Source of the DNA: Herbidospora solisilvae
GTDB lineage: Bacteria; Actinomycetota; Actinomycetes; Streptosporangiales; Streptosporangiaceae
DNA length: 64,000 nucleotides
Assembly: GCF_009901565.1 (NCBI RefSeq)
Contig: NZ_WXEW01000004.1
Span: 620,001 to 684,000, forward strand
Direction of reading: 5' to 3'
Both the position numbers and the translations under genes were made by a program. Position 1 is the stretch's first letter, and the number at the start of each line of letters is the position of its first letter. The notes below the pieces were generated by a model that was not told the DNA's origin, made no database searches, and saw nothing but the letters and a program-made list of their open reading frames with translations. Positions 27,321 through 34,817 of the stretch are shown here, piece by piece.

Positions 27321-27743
27321 TCACCCACCCAGGAGTTCCTCCCACGGCTGGCGCGACCCCGTGCGCCGGGCCGGGTCGAGCGCCTCCGACAGGCGCCACA
27401 CGCCGGGACGGGCCCGCATCCGGTCGAGCCCGAGCGGGTCGATGGCCCGCAGGTCGAAGCTGACGCCCATCACGTCGAGGCGGGCGCACAGCGGGGTCAC
27501 GGGGGCGAGCGGGCCGACCAGCGGGCCGGGGAAACCGGGCTCGCGCACCCGCTCGATGAGCAGGTCGGCGACCTCGGTGGCATAGGGGCCCTCGCGCCAC
27601 TCGATCTCCCAGCCGTCGGTGCCGGGCCACCAGCCCAGGTCGCGGCAGGTCTCCATCATCTCGGGCTCGGTGGCGAAGGCCGCCATCACGCGGCCGAACG
27701 CCTCGTAGCGCCGCGCGCCGATCTCGTCGCGGTGGAATCTCAT
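27321..27743 (-). CDS. Conserved hypothetical protein
   Basis: The 140-residue soluble protein starts MRFHRDEIGARRYEAFGRVM and contains two Trp-rich stretches (DLGWWPGTDGWEIEW and PGVWRLSEALDPARR). No domain is recognised. The frame extends upstream to 27833, but the ATG at 27743 begins the compact fold. A small hairpin GGGAG-N8-CTCCC sits just before it, which would mask a Shine-Dalgarno. Confidence 0.65.
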   Translation of the reverse strand: MRFHRDEIGARRYEAFGRVMAAFATEPEMMETCRDLGWWPGTDGWEIEWREGPYATEVADLLIERVREPGFPGPLVGPLAPVTPLCARLDVMGVSFDLRAIDPLGLDRMRARPGVWRLSEALDPARRTGSRQPWEELLGG

Positions 27744-27940
27744 GTCGGGGAGCGTTTCATCTCCCGTGCCATCCGCACCCGGATTTACGCCGGTGCGCCG
27801 TCGCCGTTTCCCCGCTCCGCCCACGAGGTCCAACTGTGATCGCGGAACAGATGTGGCGCAACCCCCAATATCGCACTGGCTACCGGGCCCCCGATGGGTA
27901 AAGAATCCGGAGAGCGGCTTCTTTGCAAGGAGGCATCCCC

Positions 27941-29233
27941 GTGGCGCTGCGTGTCGCTGTGGTGGGCTCCGGCCCGGCCGGGATCTACACCGCCGAAGCT
28001 CTGACCAAGCAGTCCCCCGGCCCCGTCGAGGTCGACGTCCTGGAGCGGCTGCCCACGCCCTACGGGCTGGTCCGATACGGGGTGGCGCCCGACCACACCT
28101 CGATCAAGTCGATCGCGACCTACCTGCGCCGGGTTCTGGAGGCTCCGGGGGTGCGGTTCCTCGGCGGCGTCGAGCTGGGCCTCGACCTGTCCGTCGACGA
28201 CCTGCTGACCTGCTACGACGCGGTGGTCTACTGCACCGGGGCGATGGTCGACCGCAGGCTGGGCGTACCGGGGGAGGATCTGCCCGGGAGCGTGGCGGCC
28301 ACCGACTTCGTGAACTGGTACTGCGGCCACCCCGACGCCCCCGACTTCACCCTCGACGCCGAGGACGTCGTGGTGATCGGGGTGGGGAACGTCGCGGTCG
28401 ACGTGGTGCGCATCCTGGCCAAGACCGCCGACGAGCTGCGCTCCACCGACGTGCCCCACAACGTGCTGACCGCGCTGGCCGAGTCGAAGGTCAGGCGGGT
28501 CCACATGGTGGGCCGGCGGGGCGCCCAGCACGCCAAGTTCACCCTCAAGGAGCTGCGCGAGCTCGGCGACCTGCTGAACGCCGACATCCTGACCTTCCCC
28601 GACGAGGTGGCCTGCGACGACCTGACGGAACTCACCCGCCAGATCAGGGGCAACCTCGACGTGCTCCAGTCGTGGTCGGCGCGGGTGCCGGAGAACCGGC
28701 CGCGCCGCCTGGAGGTCCGCTTCTGGCTCCGGCCCGTCGAGATCCTCGGCGTCAGCCACGTCGAAGGGGTACGCCTGGAGCGCACCCGCCTCGACGGCAG
28801 GCGCGTCGTGGGGACGGGCGAGTTCGAGACGATCCCCGCCGACATGGTGCTGCGCTCGGTCGGCTACCAGAGCGTGGCCCTGCCCAGCGTGCCGTTCTCC
28901 GAGGAGACCATGACCGTGCCCAACGTGGCCGGGAGGGTCCGCGACCGCGAGTTCGTGGCGGGCTGGCTGAAGCGCGGCCCGACCGGGGTGATCGGCACCA
29001 ACAAGTCCGACGCGGCCGAGACCGTCCGCACCCTGCTGGCCTCGGTGACCGAGGGCCCCAGGGAGCGCCGGGTCGACGACCTGCTGCGGGAGCGCGGCGT
29101 ACGGCCGGTCACCTATCCCGACTGGCTGGCGATCGAGCAGGCCGAGGAGAAGCTGGCCCGCACCCTCGACCGGGGCGAACGGGTCAAGCTGGTGGGGCGG
29201 GCGGCCATGCTGGAGGCGATCGGCCGGGGTTAG
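27941..29233 (+). CDS. fprA: NADPH-ferredoxin reductase (adrenodoxin-reductase/FprA type)
   Basis: FAD enzyme transferring electrons from NADPH to ferredoxin, for example for P450s. The 430-residue protein has the FAD dinucleotide motif VAVVGSGPAGIYTAEAL and ERLPTPYGLVRYGVAPDH. The NADPH-binding VIGVGNVAVDVVRIL, VHMVGRRGAQHAKFT and the C-terminal GWLKRGPTGVIGTNKSDA are typical of this family. GTG 27941 is chosen because AAGGAGG (27927-27933) precedes it by 7 bp. Length is a little under mycobacterial FprA (456). Confidence 0.88.
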   Translation: MALRVAVVGSGPAGIYTAEALTKQSPGPVEVDVLERLPTPYGLVRYGVAPDHTSIKSIATYLRRVLEAPGVRFLGGVELGLDLSVDDLLTCYDAVVYCTGAMVDRRLGVPGEDLPGSVAATDFVNWYCGHPDAPDFTLDAEDVVVIGVGNVAVDVVRILAKTADELRSTDVPHNVLTALAESKVRRVHMVGRRGAQHAKFTLKELRELGDLLNADILTFPDEVACDDLTELTRQIRGNLDVLQSWSARVPENRPRRLEVRFWLRPVEILGVSHVEGVRLERTRLDGRRVVGTGEFETIPADMVLRSVGYQSVALPSVPFSEETMTVPNVAGRVRDREFVAGWLKRGPTGVIGTNKSDAAETVRTLLASVTEGPRERRVDDLLRERGVRPVTYPDWLAIEQAEEKLARTLDRGERVKLVGRAAMLEAIGRG

Positions 29234-29242
29234 GGTCGGTGC

Positions 29243-30376
29243 GTGGAGATCAACGTCGCGGGCTTCGACAACGTCTACCGGACCCAGCAGGCGCGTTTCC
29301 CGGCACGGGAGATCGCCTGGCAACCCGTCCACACCGTCTACGTGCCGGCGAACCTGCTGACCGCCTCGACGGTCGCCGACTGGGGCGCCGAGGCGGCCGG
29401 GCTGCTGAGCCTGACCACCCCCGGCGAGTTCGCCGCCCTGTTCGGCGGCGACGTCCACGACCGCGTGGCCCGGACGCTGGCCCGCGAGCCGATCCAGGAC
29501 CTCCGGATCGACTTCGAAGACGGCTACACCGGCGGCGACGAGGACGCCGACATGGTGCGGGCCGCCGAGGCGGTGGCCGCGATGCCGGCGCTCCCCCGGC
29601 GCTGGGGCCTGCGGGTGAAGTCGTTCGCCGACGGCGACCCCGGGCGGTCGCTGCGCACCCTGCGCGGGTTCCTCGAACGCCTCGTCGAGCTCGAGGGCGG
29701 CCTCCCGGACGGCTTCGTGATCACCTTCCCCAAGGTGCTGATGGAGTCCTACCTGGGGATGTTCGCCCGCTCGCTGGCCGAGCTCGAACACGACCTGGGC
29801 CTGCCGACGCTGGGCTTCGAGATGCAGGTCGAGGCCCCCCAGACGATCCTGTTCCTCCAGCGCTCCCCCGACCTGGTCGCCAATCTGCGCGGGCGGCTGA
29901 AGGCGGCCCACTTCGGCGTCTTCGACTACACCGCCGCCTGCGGCCTGCCGCCGCACGAGCAGCGACTCGACCATCCGGCCTGCGACCACGCCCGCCACGT
30001 CATGCAGACCGTGCTCCACCCCGAGGGCGTCGAACTCTCCGACGGCTCGCTGGCCGCCGCGCCCGCGTCCGCGTCCAGAGACGACGTGCTGGCGCTGTGG
30101 CGGCGGCACGCCGAGACGGTCCGCCACTCGCTGGCCCACGGCTTCTACCAGGGCTGGGACATGCACCCGTCCCACCTGGTCAGCCGCTTCGCCGTGGTCT
30201 ACGCCCACCACCTGGCGACCTACGCCGAATACCGGGCCAGGGTGGACGCCTGGCAGGCCCGCCGCCAGGAGGGCGGGGTGCTCGACGAGCCCGCCACGAT
30301 CAAAACCCTGGTCGCCGCGCTGCGCCGGGCCGATTTCGCCCTCGGACTTGACATGCCTCCGACAGGAAACCTATAA
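29243..30376 (+). CDS. HpcH/HpaI-type aldolase/citrate lyase family protein (DUF6986-like)
   Basis: The 377-residue protein has TIM-barrel HpcH/HpaI features: LRIDFEDGY (metal-binding acid), FVITFPKVLMESYLGMF, LGFEMQVEAPQTIL, and FDYTAACGLPPHEQRLDHPACDHARHVMQ near the active site. It probably cleaves or makes a C-C bond in a 2-oxo or acyl-CoA substrate that cannot be named. GTG start, 9 bp after fprA. Its last codons contain the promoter of the hsp20 operon. Confidence 0.8.
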   Translation: MEINVAGFDNVYRTQQARFPAREIAWQPVHTVYVPANLLTASTVADWGAEAAGLLSLTTPGEFAALFGGDVHDRVARTLAREPIQDLRIDFEDGYTGGDEDADMVRAAEAVAAMPALPRRWGLRVKSFADGDPGRSLRTLRGFLERLVELEGGLPDGFVITFPKVLMESYLGMFARSLAELEHDLGLPTLGFEMQVEAPQTILFLQRSPDLVANLRGRLKAAHFGVFDYTAACGLPPHEQRLDHPACDHARHVMQTVLHPEGVELSDGSLAAAPASASRDDVLALWRRHAETVRHSLAHGFYQGWDMHPSHLVSRFAVVYAHHLATYAEYRARVDAWQARRQEGGVLDEPATIKTLVAALRRADFALGLDMPPTGNL

Positions 30377-30391
30377 CTGGAGTTGTAGGTT
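30348..30391 (+). promoter_or_regulatory. hsp20-merR promoter with overlapping inverted repeat
   Basis: TTGACA (30348-30353), a 17-bp spacer and CTATAA (30371-30376) form a near-consensus housekeeping promoter, with the -10 overlapping the stop codon of the aldolase gene. AACCTATAAC (30368-30377) and GTTGTAGGTT (30382-30391) make a 10-bp inverted repeat (one mismatch, 4-nt centre) over the -10 and start site. This is a good candidate operator for the HspR-like repressor encoded downstream. The sequence differs from the CTTGAGT-N7-ACTCAAG site of known HspR. Confidence 0.7.
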
Positions 30392-30459
30392 ATCTCTCAG
30401 ACAGGAGACAGGTTGACGGGAGCCGCAGAGGTCTCCCGGATCTTCGGAGGTGATGCACG

Positions 30460-30900
30460 ATGCTGCTGACGTCGATCGACCCGTTCGTGCAGGAGTTCGA
30501 GCGGCAGTTCAACCAGCTGACCCGGCAGTTCGCGAAGGACGAGACCAGCGCCGTCATGCCGATGGACGGCATCCGCCGCGCCGACGACGTCGTCCTCCGC
30601 TTCGACCTTCCCGGCATCGACCCCGGCTCGGTCGAGGTCACCGTCGACCGGGGCGTGCTGACCGTCTCGGCCCGCCGCTCCGAGGAGTACGCCGAGGGTG
30701 AGCGCGCGTTCGTGCGGGAGCGCGTCATGGGAACCTTCACCCGGAGGGTCTACCTCTCCGAGCACCTCGACGCCGACGCCATCGAGGCCGCGTACGACAA
30801 CGGCGTCCTGGCCGTCCGCATCCCGGTCCTGGAGAAGGCCAAGCCGCGGAAGATCGCCATCCACACCGGCGGCGAGGGCCACCGGGCCATCGACGGCTGA
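30460..30900 (+). CDS. Hsp20/alpha-crystallin small heat-shock protein
   Basis: ATP-independent holdase chaperone. The 146-residue protein has the alpha-crystallin domain (about 38-135) with DVVLRFDLPGIDPGSVEVTV, GVLTVSARR, and the closing NGVLAVRIPVLEKAKPRKIAI. GGAGGTGA (30446-30453) lies 6 bp before the ATG. Upstream is a sigma70-type promoter with an inverted repeat; downstream is a MerR/HspR-like gene 16 bp away. Confidence 0.93.
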   Translation: MLLTSIDPFVQEFERQFNQLTRQFAKDETSAVMPMDGIRRADDVVLRFDLPGIDPGSVEVTVDRGVLTVSARRSEEYAEGERAFVRERVMGTFTRRVYLSEHLDADAIEAAYDNGVLAVRIPVLEKAKPRKIAIHTGGEGHRAIDG

Positions 30901-30916
30901 AGCGGAAAGGGGGCGG

Positions 30917-31264
30917 ATGAGCGCCGAACCACCGGGGGGCTACCCCGTCGGCCTGTCGGCCATGGACGACGAGTTCGCCCCCATGTTCAGTGTGGGGCAG
31001 GTCGCCTCGATGCTGGAGGTGCAGCAGGCGTTCCTGCGCCGCATCGACCAGCAGCAGGTGGTCTCCCCCCAGCGCTCGGCCGGCGGCCAGCGCCGCTACA
31101 GCCGGCACGACATCGGTCAGATCCGGCAGGTGGTCGTCCTGATGGGCGAGGGCATGACCCTGGCGGCCATCCGCCGGATCATCGAGCTCGAATTCGAGGT
31201 CATCCGGCTCCGTCGCGAACGCGACGAGCTGCTGGCCCGCCTGCGGGAGCTAGGCGTCGAGTAG
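30917..31264 (+). CDS. MerR-family, HspR-like regulator
   Basis: The 115-residue protein has a MerR winged helix (about 22-92): FSVGQVASMLEVQQAFLRRIDQQQ, then SAGGQRRYSRHDIGQIRQV and the GMTLAAIRRIIELE element. A short C-terminal coiled coil follows (EVIRLRRERDELLARLREL). No metal- or redox-sensing cysteines are present, and the layout matches HspR-type heat-shock repressors. Encoded with hsp20, so it most likely represses its own operon through the inverted repeat at 30368-30391. The last 15 bp overlap convergent cutC. Confidence 0.85.
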   Translation: MSAEPPGGYPVGLSAMDDEFAPMFSVGQVASMLEVQQAFLRRIDQQQVVSPQRSAGGQRRYSRHDIGQIRQVVVLMGEGMTLAAIRRIIELEFEVIRLRRERDELLARLRELGVE

Positions 31265-31927
31265 CGCCCGCCAGCGGGCCACCCGCCGGGGGTCGACCGC
31301 CGAGAGCCACGACTCACGGGCCGCGCTGCCGATGTGGAAGGCCTTGACGCCGTAGTCGAGCAGCACCGGGACGTGGTCGAACGACAACCCTCCCCCGGCC
31401 ATGATCAGCGCGGCGTCGCCCGCCTCGGCCCGCGTGCGCAGCACCGGCAGCCCTTCGCCGACGCCGCGGGGGGAACCCGAGGTCAGGATCGTGGCCAGGT
31501 TGGGCAGCAGCCGCACGGCCCGCCAGGCCGCCTGGACGTCGGCCGCGTGGTCGACCGCGCGGTGGAAGGTCCACGGCAGCGGGGCCGCCGCGTGGATCAG
31601 CGCCTCGGCGGCCGCCAGGTCGACGGTCCCCTCGGCGGTGAGGAAACCGAAGACGAAACCGGCCGCGCCCGCCTCGGCCATCTCGCGCACCTGGGCGCGC
31701 AGCCGGGCCAGCTCCTCGTCGCCCGCGGTGAACCCGGCGTCGAGCCGGACCATCACCATCTGCGGCAACGTGCACTTCTCGGCGATGGCGGCGACCGTCT
31801 CCGCCGGCGGGGTGAGCCCGCCGGCGGACATGTCGGCCACGACCTCAAGGCGATCCGCGCCGCCCTCTTCTGCGGCCACGGCGTCGCGCACGTCGAGAGC
31901 GATGACTTCAAGCAACGGTCCGGTCAT
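31250..31927 (-). CDS. cutC: CutC-family protein
   Basis: The 225-residue TIM-barrel protein shows CutC signatures LEVIALDVRDAVAAEEGGADRLEVV, SAGGLTPPAE, FHRAVDHAAD and ILTSGSPRG. CutC was named for copper homeostasis in E. coli, but a direct copper role is disputed and the catalytic function is unknown. Its end overlaps the MerR gene tail to tail by 15 bp. Confidence 0.9.
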   Translation of the reverse strand: MTGPLLEVIALDVRDAVAAEEGGADRLEVVADMSAGGLTPPAETVAAIAEKCTLPQMVMVRLDAGFTAGDEELARLRAQVREMAEAGAAGFVFGFLTAEGTVDLAAAEALIHAAAPLPWTFHRAVDHAADVQAAWRAVRLLPNLATILTSGSPRGVGEGLPVLRTRAEAGDAALIMAGGGLSFDHVPVLLDYGVKAFHIGSAARESWLSAVDPRRVARWRALLDA

Positions 31928-31959
31928 GGGGGAACAGTAGCGGGTCCTGTTGCGCCTCT

Positions 31960-32556
31960 TCAGTGGGTCAGCAGGACCTTTCCGGCCGCGGTGAGGTCGC
32001 GCACCTTCACCTCGGTCCGGCCGCCGCGCAGTCCCGCCGGCCGTTCGAACAACGCCCCCGAGGCACGGTGCGGGAGGTCGACCGTGCGGACGTGCCGGAA
32101 CCGCTGTCCCAGGTAGTAGCCCTGGAGGCGGAGGTTCTCCTTGGAGCAGTCGAGCCGCACGTGCCGCCGCCCGGCCGCCAGGGCGCGCAGGCCCGCCCAG
32201 TCGAGCAGCACCTCGCCGAGCCCTCGGCCCGAGTGGGCCCGGTTCACCGCGAGCTTGTGGACGTAGAACGCCGATTCCGGACGGTCGGCCGGCGTCCAGA
32301 ACTCGGCGTCGGCGTGGTCGTCCAGGGCCATCACGGCGGCCGTTTCGTCACCCACGGTCAGGACGTAGAGCACGCCCTCGTCGATGAGCGGGGTGATGCG
32401 CGCGGCCGGGAAACCGCCGCTCGGCCACTGGCGGACGCCGAGGCCGTCGAGCCACCGCGCCGTGTCCGCGAGAAGAGTGAGCACGTCGGGGAGGTCGGTG
32501 CCGTCCGCCCGGCGAAGCACAAGTTCTGCGGAGAGGTTAAGGGTGTCGATGCGCAT
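31960..32556 (-). CDS. GNAT-family N-acetyltransferase
   Basis: The 198-residue protein contains a GNAT core with ESAFYVHKLAVNRAHSGRGLGEVLLDWA (acetyl-CoA loop RAHSGRGLG) and LDCSKENLRLQGYYLGQRFRHV. The frame continues upstream to 32625; ATG 32556 is selected because AAGGGAT lies 6 bp before it. Acceptor unknown. The 270-bp gap upstream (32557-32826) shows no other gene or clear signal. Confidence 0.82.
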   Translation of the reverse strand: MRIDTLNLSAELVLRRADGTDLPDVLTLLADTARWLDGLGVRQWPSGGFPAARITPLIDEGVLYVLTVGDETAAVMALDDHADAEFWTPADRPESAFYVHKLAVNRAHSGRGLGEVLLDWAGLRALAAGRRHVRLDCSKENLRLQGYYLGQRFRHVRTVDLPHRASGALFERPAGLRGGRTEVKVRDLTAAGKVLLTH

Positions 32557-32826
32557 GGGGGATCCCTTCGTTGCTGCGGGTTTACCTGTGATTACTGAGA
32601 GTGACCAATTAGGTGCGCACGGCATCCGTCGCCCCTAAAGCGCGACCTGATTGGACGAAATGGGGGACTAACCGTCCGTAATTAACGGCCCAGCGCAAGA
32701 AGGCAGGCCTGATACCTGCGGTGGCGGCGTTTGACGCACAGGCTGGCGCCACCCCGAGCGCGGCCCGGGGGGCGCTCGCGGCGCGACCACAGGTGAGGCG
32801 GTCCTAGACGGACGGCCTGAGTTCGG

Positions 32827-33582
32827 TCAATGACGTTCCAGCTCGTACCTGATCAGATGCTTGTCGGCGGGGAGCACCGACACGGCGACCCGGACGGGTG
32901 CTTCGTCAGGGTCGTACCCAACACGGACATAGACGACAACTGGTGTACCGGGTTCTAGCTGTAGACGTGTCGATTCATCCGGAGTTGGCATACGTGCCGA
33001 AATATCGTCGACAAAGCGGACCTGAGGGTGTCCCAGTTCCTCCAGGACCCGGTTGGCCCCGCGGGTGATGTTGCCGGGACGCACGATCTCGGAGCCGGCG
33101 ACCAGCTTGAGCGGGTAGTACGAGTCGTTCGTGTTGTACGGCTGGCCGTCCACGTAGCGCAGCCGACGGCGCACCACCGTGTGGGCGTCGTCCTCGACGA
33201 GTTCGAGGCGGGTGGCGACGTCGGGGGGCGGCTGCACGATCTGCACTTCTATGTTCTGCTCGGCCACCCGCCCCTCGGAGGTGACGGCGTGCACGAAGGC
33301 GTCGAAGCGCGGCAGGTCGCCGCCGAGGGGTAACAGCTCGTCCTGCGGGCGCATGAGAAGAGGCCGGCGTTCCCGGACGAAGGTGCCGCGCCGGCGCATG
33401 CGGAGGATGAGGCCCTCGTTCTCCAGCTCACCCAGGGCCAGGCGGACCGTGTTGCGGCTGACCTGATGGCCGTCCATGAGCTCGGTCTCGGTGGGGATCT
33501 GATCACCCGGGCGGAACTCACCCGAGTAGATGGCCTTCCGGAGTTCGGCGGCCACCTGCTGGTAGAGCGACGATCGTGCCAT
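32827..33582 (-). CDS. GntR/HutC-family regulator with UTRA domain
   Basis: The 251-residue protein has an N-terminal winged helix (1-68: SLYQQVAAELRKAIYSGEFR, QVSRNTVRLALGELENEGLI) and a C-terminal UTRA ligand-binding domain (about 92-247). The UTRA includes HTVVRRRLRYVDGQPYNTNDSYYP and TPVVVYVRVGYDPDEAPV. Related Streptomyces regulators of this type sense small metabolites or act in conjugation and development. Candidate self-operators lie just upstream, at 33601-33694. Confidence 0.88.
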   Translation of the reverse strand: MARSSLYQQVAAELRKAIYSGEFRPGDQIPTETELMDGHQVSRNTVRLALGELENEGLILRMRRRGTFVRERRPLLMRPQDELLPLGGDLPRFDAFVHAVTSEGRVAEQNIEVQIVQPPPDVATRLELVEDDAHTVVRRRLRYVDGQPYNTNDSYYPLKLVAGSEIVRPGNITRGANRVLEELGHPQVRFVDDISARMPTPDESTRLQLEPGTPVVVYVRVGYDPDEAPVRVAVSVLPADKHLIRYELERH

Positions 33583-33600
33583 CTTTCCTCAATCCACCCT

Positions 33601-33694
33601 TTTGTGCCAACAAATCTAGACGATCTCGGTCTAACTTGGAACAACCACTTGACCCCACGGCGTGAGCGCCGCATTATCCAAACGTTGGTACAAA
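33601..33694. promoter_or_regulatory. Candidate HutC-type operators between divergent genes
   Basis: TTTGTGCCAAC (33601-33611) is the reverse complement, with one mismatch, of GTTGGTACAAA (33684-33694). A third related site, CTTGGAACAAC (33635-33645), lies between them. All are in a relatively AT-rich divergent promoter region. The TTGGTACAA core resembles GntR/HutC-subfamily sites, so the UTRA regulator may control both itself and the small gene at 33717. Confidence 0.45.
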
Positions 33695-33716
33695 TCCATC
33701 CAATGGGGGTGGGCCG

Positions 33717-34031
33717 GTGTTGGCGGTCCGTACGGGTAGGCCATACCTGCCCTGGCGCGATCCCTGTGAGGCGACGCGACTCCTGAGGTACGCGCTGCAT
33801 CGCCAGGGCTTCACCCACACCTACCAGAGCAACGGAAATGGGATGTCCGTTCTGTCGGTATCGGCCGATCTGACTGTTTGGTGCAAGCACGGGTCGTTCG
33901 TCTGGAATGAGGATGGTCACGAGATGACGCATCCGTCCGACGACCCGGTGGGCGCGGCCCGGTTGATCGAACGCCACTACCGCGCACCGCTCGAAGAGGA
34001 CGACGGTGCCCCAGTGACTCCGCGCGATTAG
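33717..34031 (+). CDS. Small hypothetical protein
   Basis: The 104-residue protein has an N-terminal basic segment and a compact alpha/beta region (SVLSVSADLTVWCKHGSFVW, then DDPVGAARLIERHYR). Similar short proteins are scattered in actinomycete genomes, but no function is known. GTG 33717 follows GGGGG at 33705-33709. The gene is divergent to the HutC-type regulator. Confidence 0.6.
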   Translation: MLAVRTGRPYLPWRDPCEATRLLRYALHRQGFTHTYQSNGNGMSVLSVSADLTVWCKHGSFVWNEDGHEMTHPSDDPVGAARLIERHYRAPLEEDDGAPVTPRD

Positions 34032-34039
34032 CGGCGCCT

Positions 34040-34065
34040 ACGACCCCATCCCTCGCCGGGGTCGT
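34040..34065 (+). terminator. Hairpin 1 after the small hypothetical gene
   Basis: ACGACCCC (34040-34047) pairs with GGGGTCGT (34058-34065), an 8-bp perfect stem with a 10-nt loop, 9 bp after the stop. Confidence 0.6.
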
Positions 34066-34095
34066 CGGCATCCTCGCCGCGCCGCGCGGAGCGGT

Positions 34096-34134
34096 GCGTG
34101 TCCTGGCGGGTCCCCCACGCCCGCCAGGACACGC
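34096..34134. terminator. Hairpin 2, strong GC stem
   Basis: A perfect 15-bp stem runs from GCGTGTCCTGGCGGG (34096-34110) to CCCGCCAGGACACGC (34120-34134), with a 9-nt loop. It separates the small hypothetical gene from the GtrA operon. No T-run follows. Confidence 0.75.
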
Positions 34135-34394
34135 CACCGTTAATCCGCACATTGACTCCACGGGCCGCCGAAGGCCCGTCCTGACCTGCCGGGACCGTTC
34201 CAAGACGGGAATTCGGCCTACACGCCTTTGTCATTTGGCGTGGTCAGAAGTTCATATACTTAACTTCTCTACAGAAGTTCTCGCTAGCTATAGTTCACGC
34301 TGCGATAACGCCACCCTTCCGCGCATGTCATGAAACTTCATGACGCTTGGCACGTACCAATCCGCGATCACCAGGCACAAGCCGTGGGGGACGA
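34135..34394 (+). promoter_or_regulatory. AT-rich promoter/operator region of the GtrA glycan operon
   Basis: This stretch is much AT-richer than its surroundings. It contains TTGTCA (34228-34233), TATACT (34255-34260) and TATAGT (34289-34294) as promoter-like hexamers. There are three inverted repeats: GAAGTT-N9-AACTTC (34247-34267), AGAA-G-TTCT (34273-34281) and GTCATGAA-AC-TTCATGAC (34327-34344, 8-bp perfect arms). The last lies about 50 bp before the chosen GtrA start and is the best operator candidate. Which hexamers form the real promoter cannot be told by eye. Confidence 0.45.
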
Positions 34395-34817
34395 GTGGCG
34401 ATTGTTCCGGATTATCACTTACGTGTGGTGCGATTTCTCCTGGTGGGCGGTTTCTGCTTCGGAGTCCAGTACCTCGCGATGACCGCAATGGCATCGGCCG
34501 GCGTCCCGTGGACGCCCGCCGATGCCATCGGCTTTCTCCTGTCAGCCCAGCTCAACTTCGTGTTGAGCTCGAAGTTCACCTGGGGGGACCGCCGCTTCCC
34601 GCTGACCGTCAGGCGATGGTCGGGCTACAACGGCACGGCGCTCCTGTCGCTCGCCGTCAATACCGGCGTTTTCGCCCTGGTTCACCCATATCTGCCCACT
34701 GTCATTTCCGCTGCGACCGGTGTCCTGATCGGCACGATTGTCACCTATCTCATATGTGACAAGTTCGTATTCGCCACCCGTGAGAAGGCCCGAGAGAAGG
34801 CCGAGGCCCTCGCGTGA
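34395..34817 (+). CDS. GtrA-family membrane protein
   Basis: GtrA proteins are four-helix membrane proteins thought to flip or present polyprenyl-linked sugars. The 140-residue protein has four hydrophobic segments (RFLLVGGFCFGVQYLAMTAM, ADAIGFLLSAQLNFVLSSKF, TALLSLAVNTGVFALV, ATGVLIGTIVTYLICDKFVF). GTG 34395 is chosen over an upstream TTG at 34347 because it gives the family-length N-terminus and has GGGGA upstream. Its stop overlaps the GTG of the next glycosyltransferase (GTGA), implying a joint pathway. Confidence 0.88.
   Translation: MAIVPDYHLRVVRFLLVGGFCFGVQYLAMTAMASAGVPWTPADAIGFLLSAQLNFVLSSKFTWGDRRFPLTVRRWSGYNGTALLSLAVNTGVFALVHPYLPTVISAATGVLIGTIVTYLICDKFVFATREKAREKAEALA

Noticed and set aside
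32557-32826. Riboswitch or small gene in the gap before the HutC-type regulator
   Set aside because: No conserved riboswitch core, start codon with ribosome binding site or strong hairpin could be identified.
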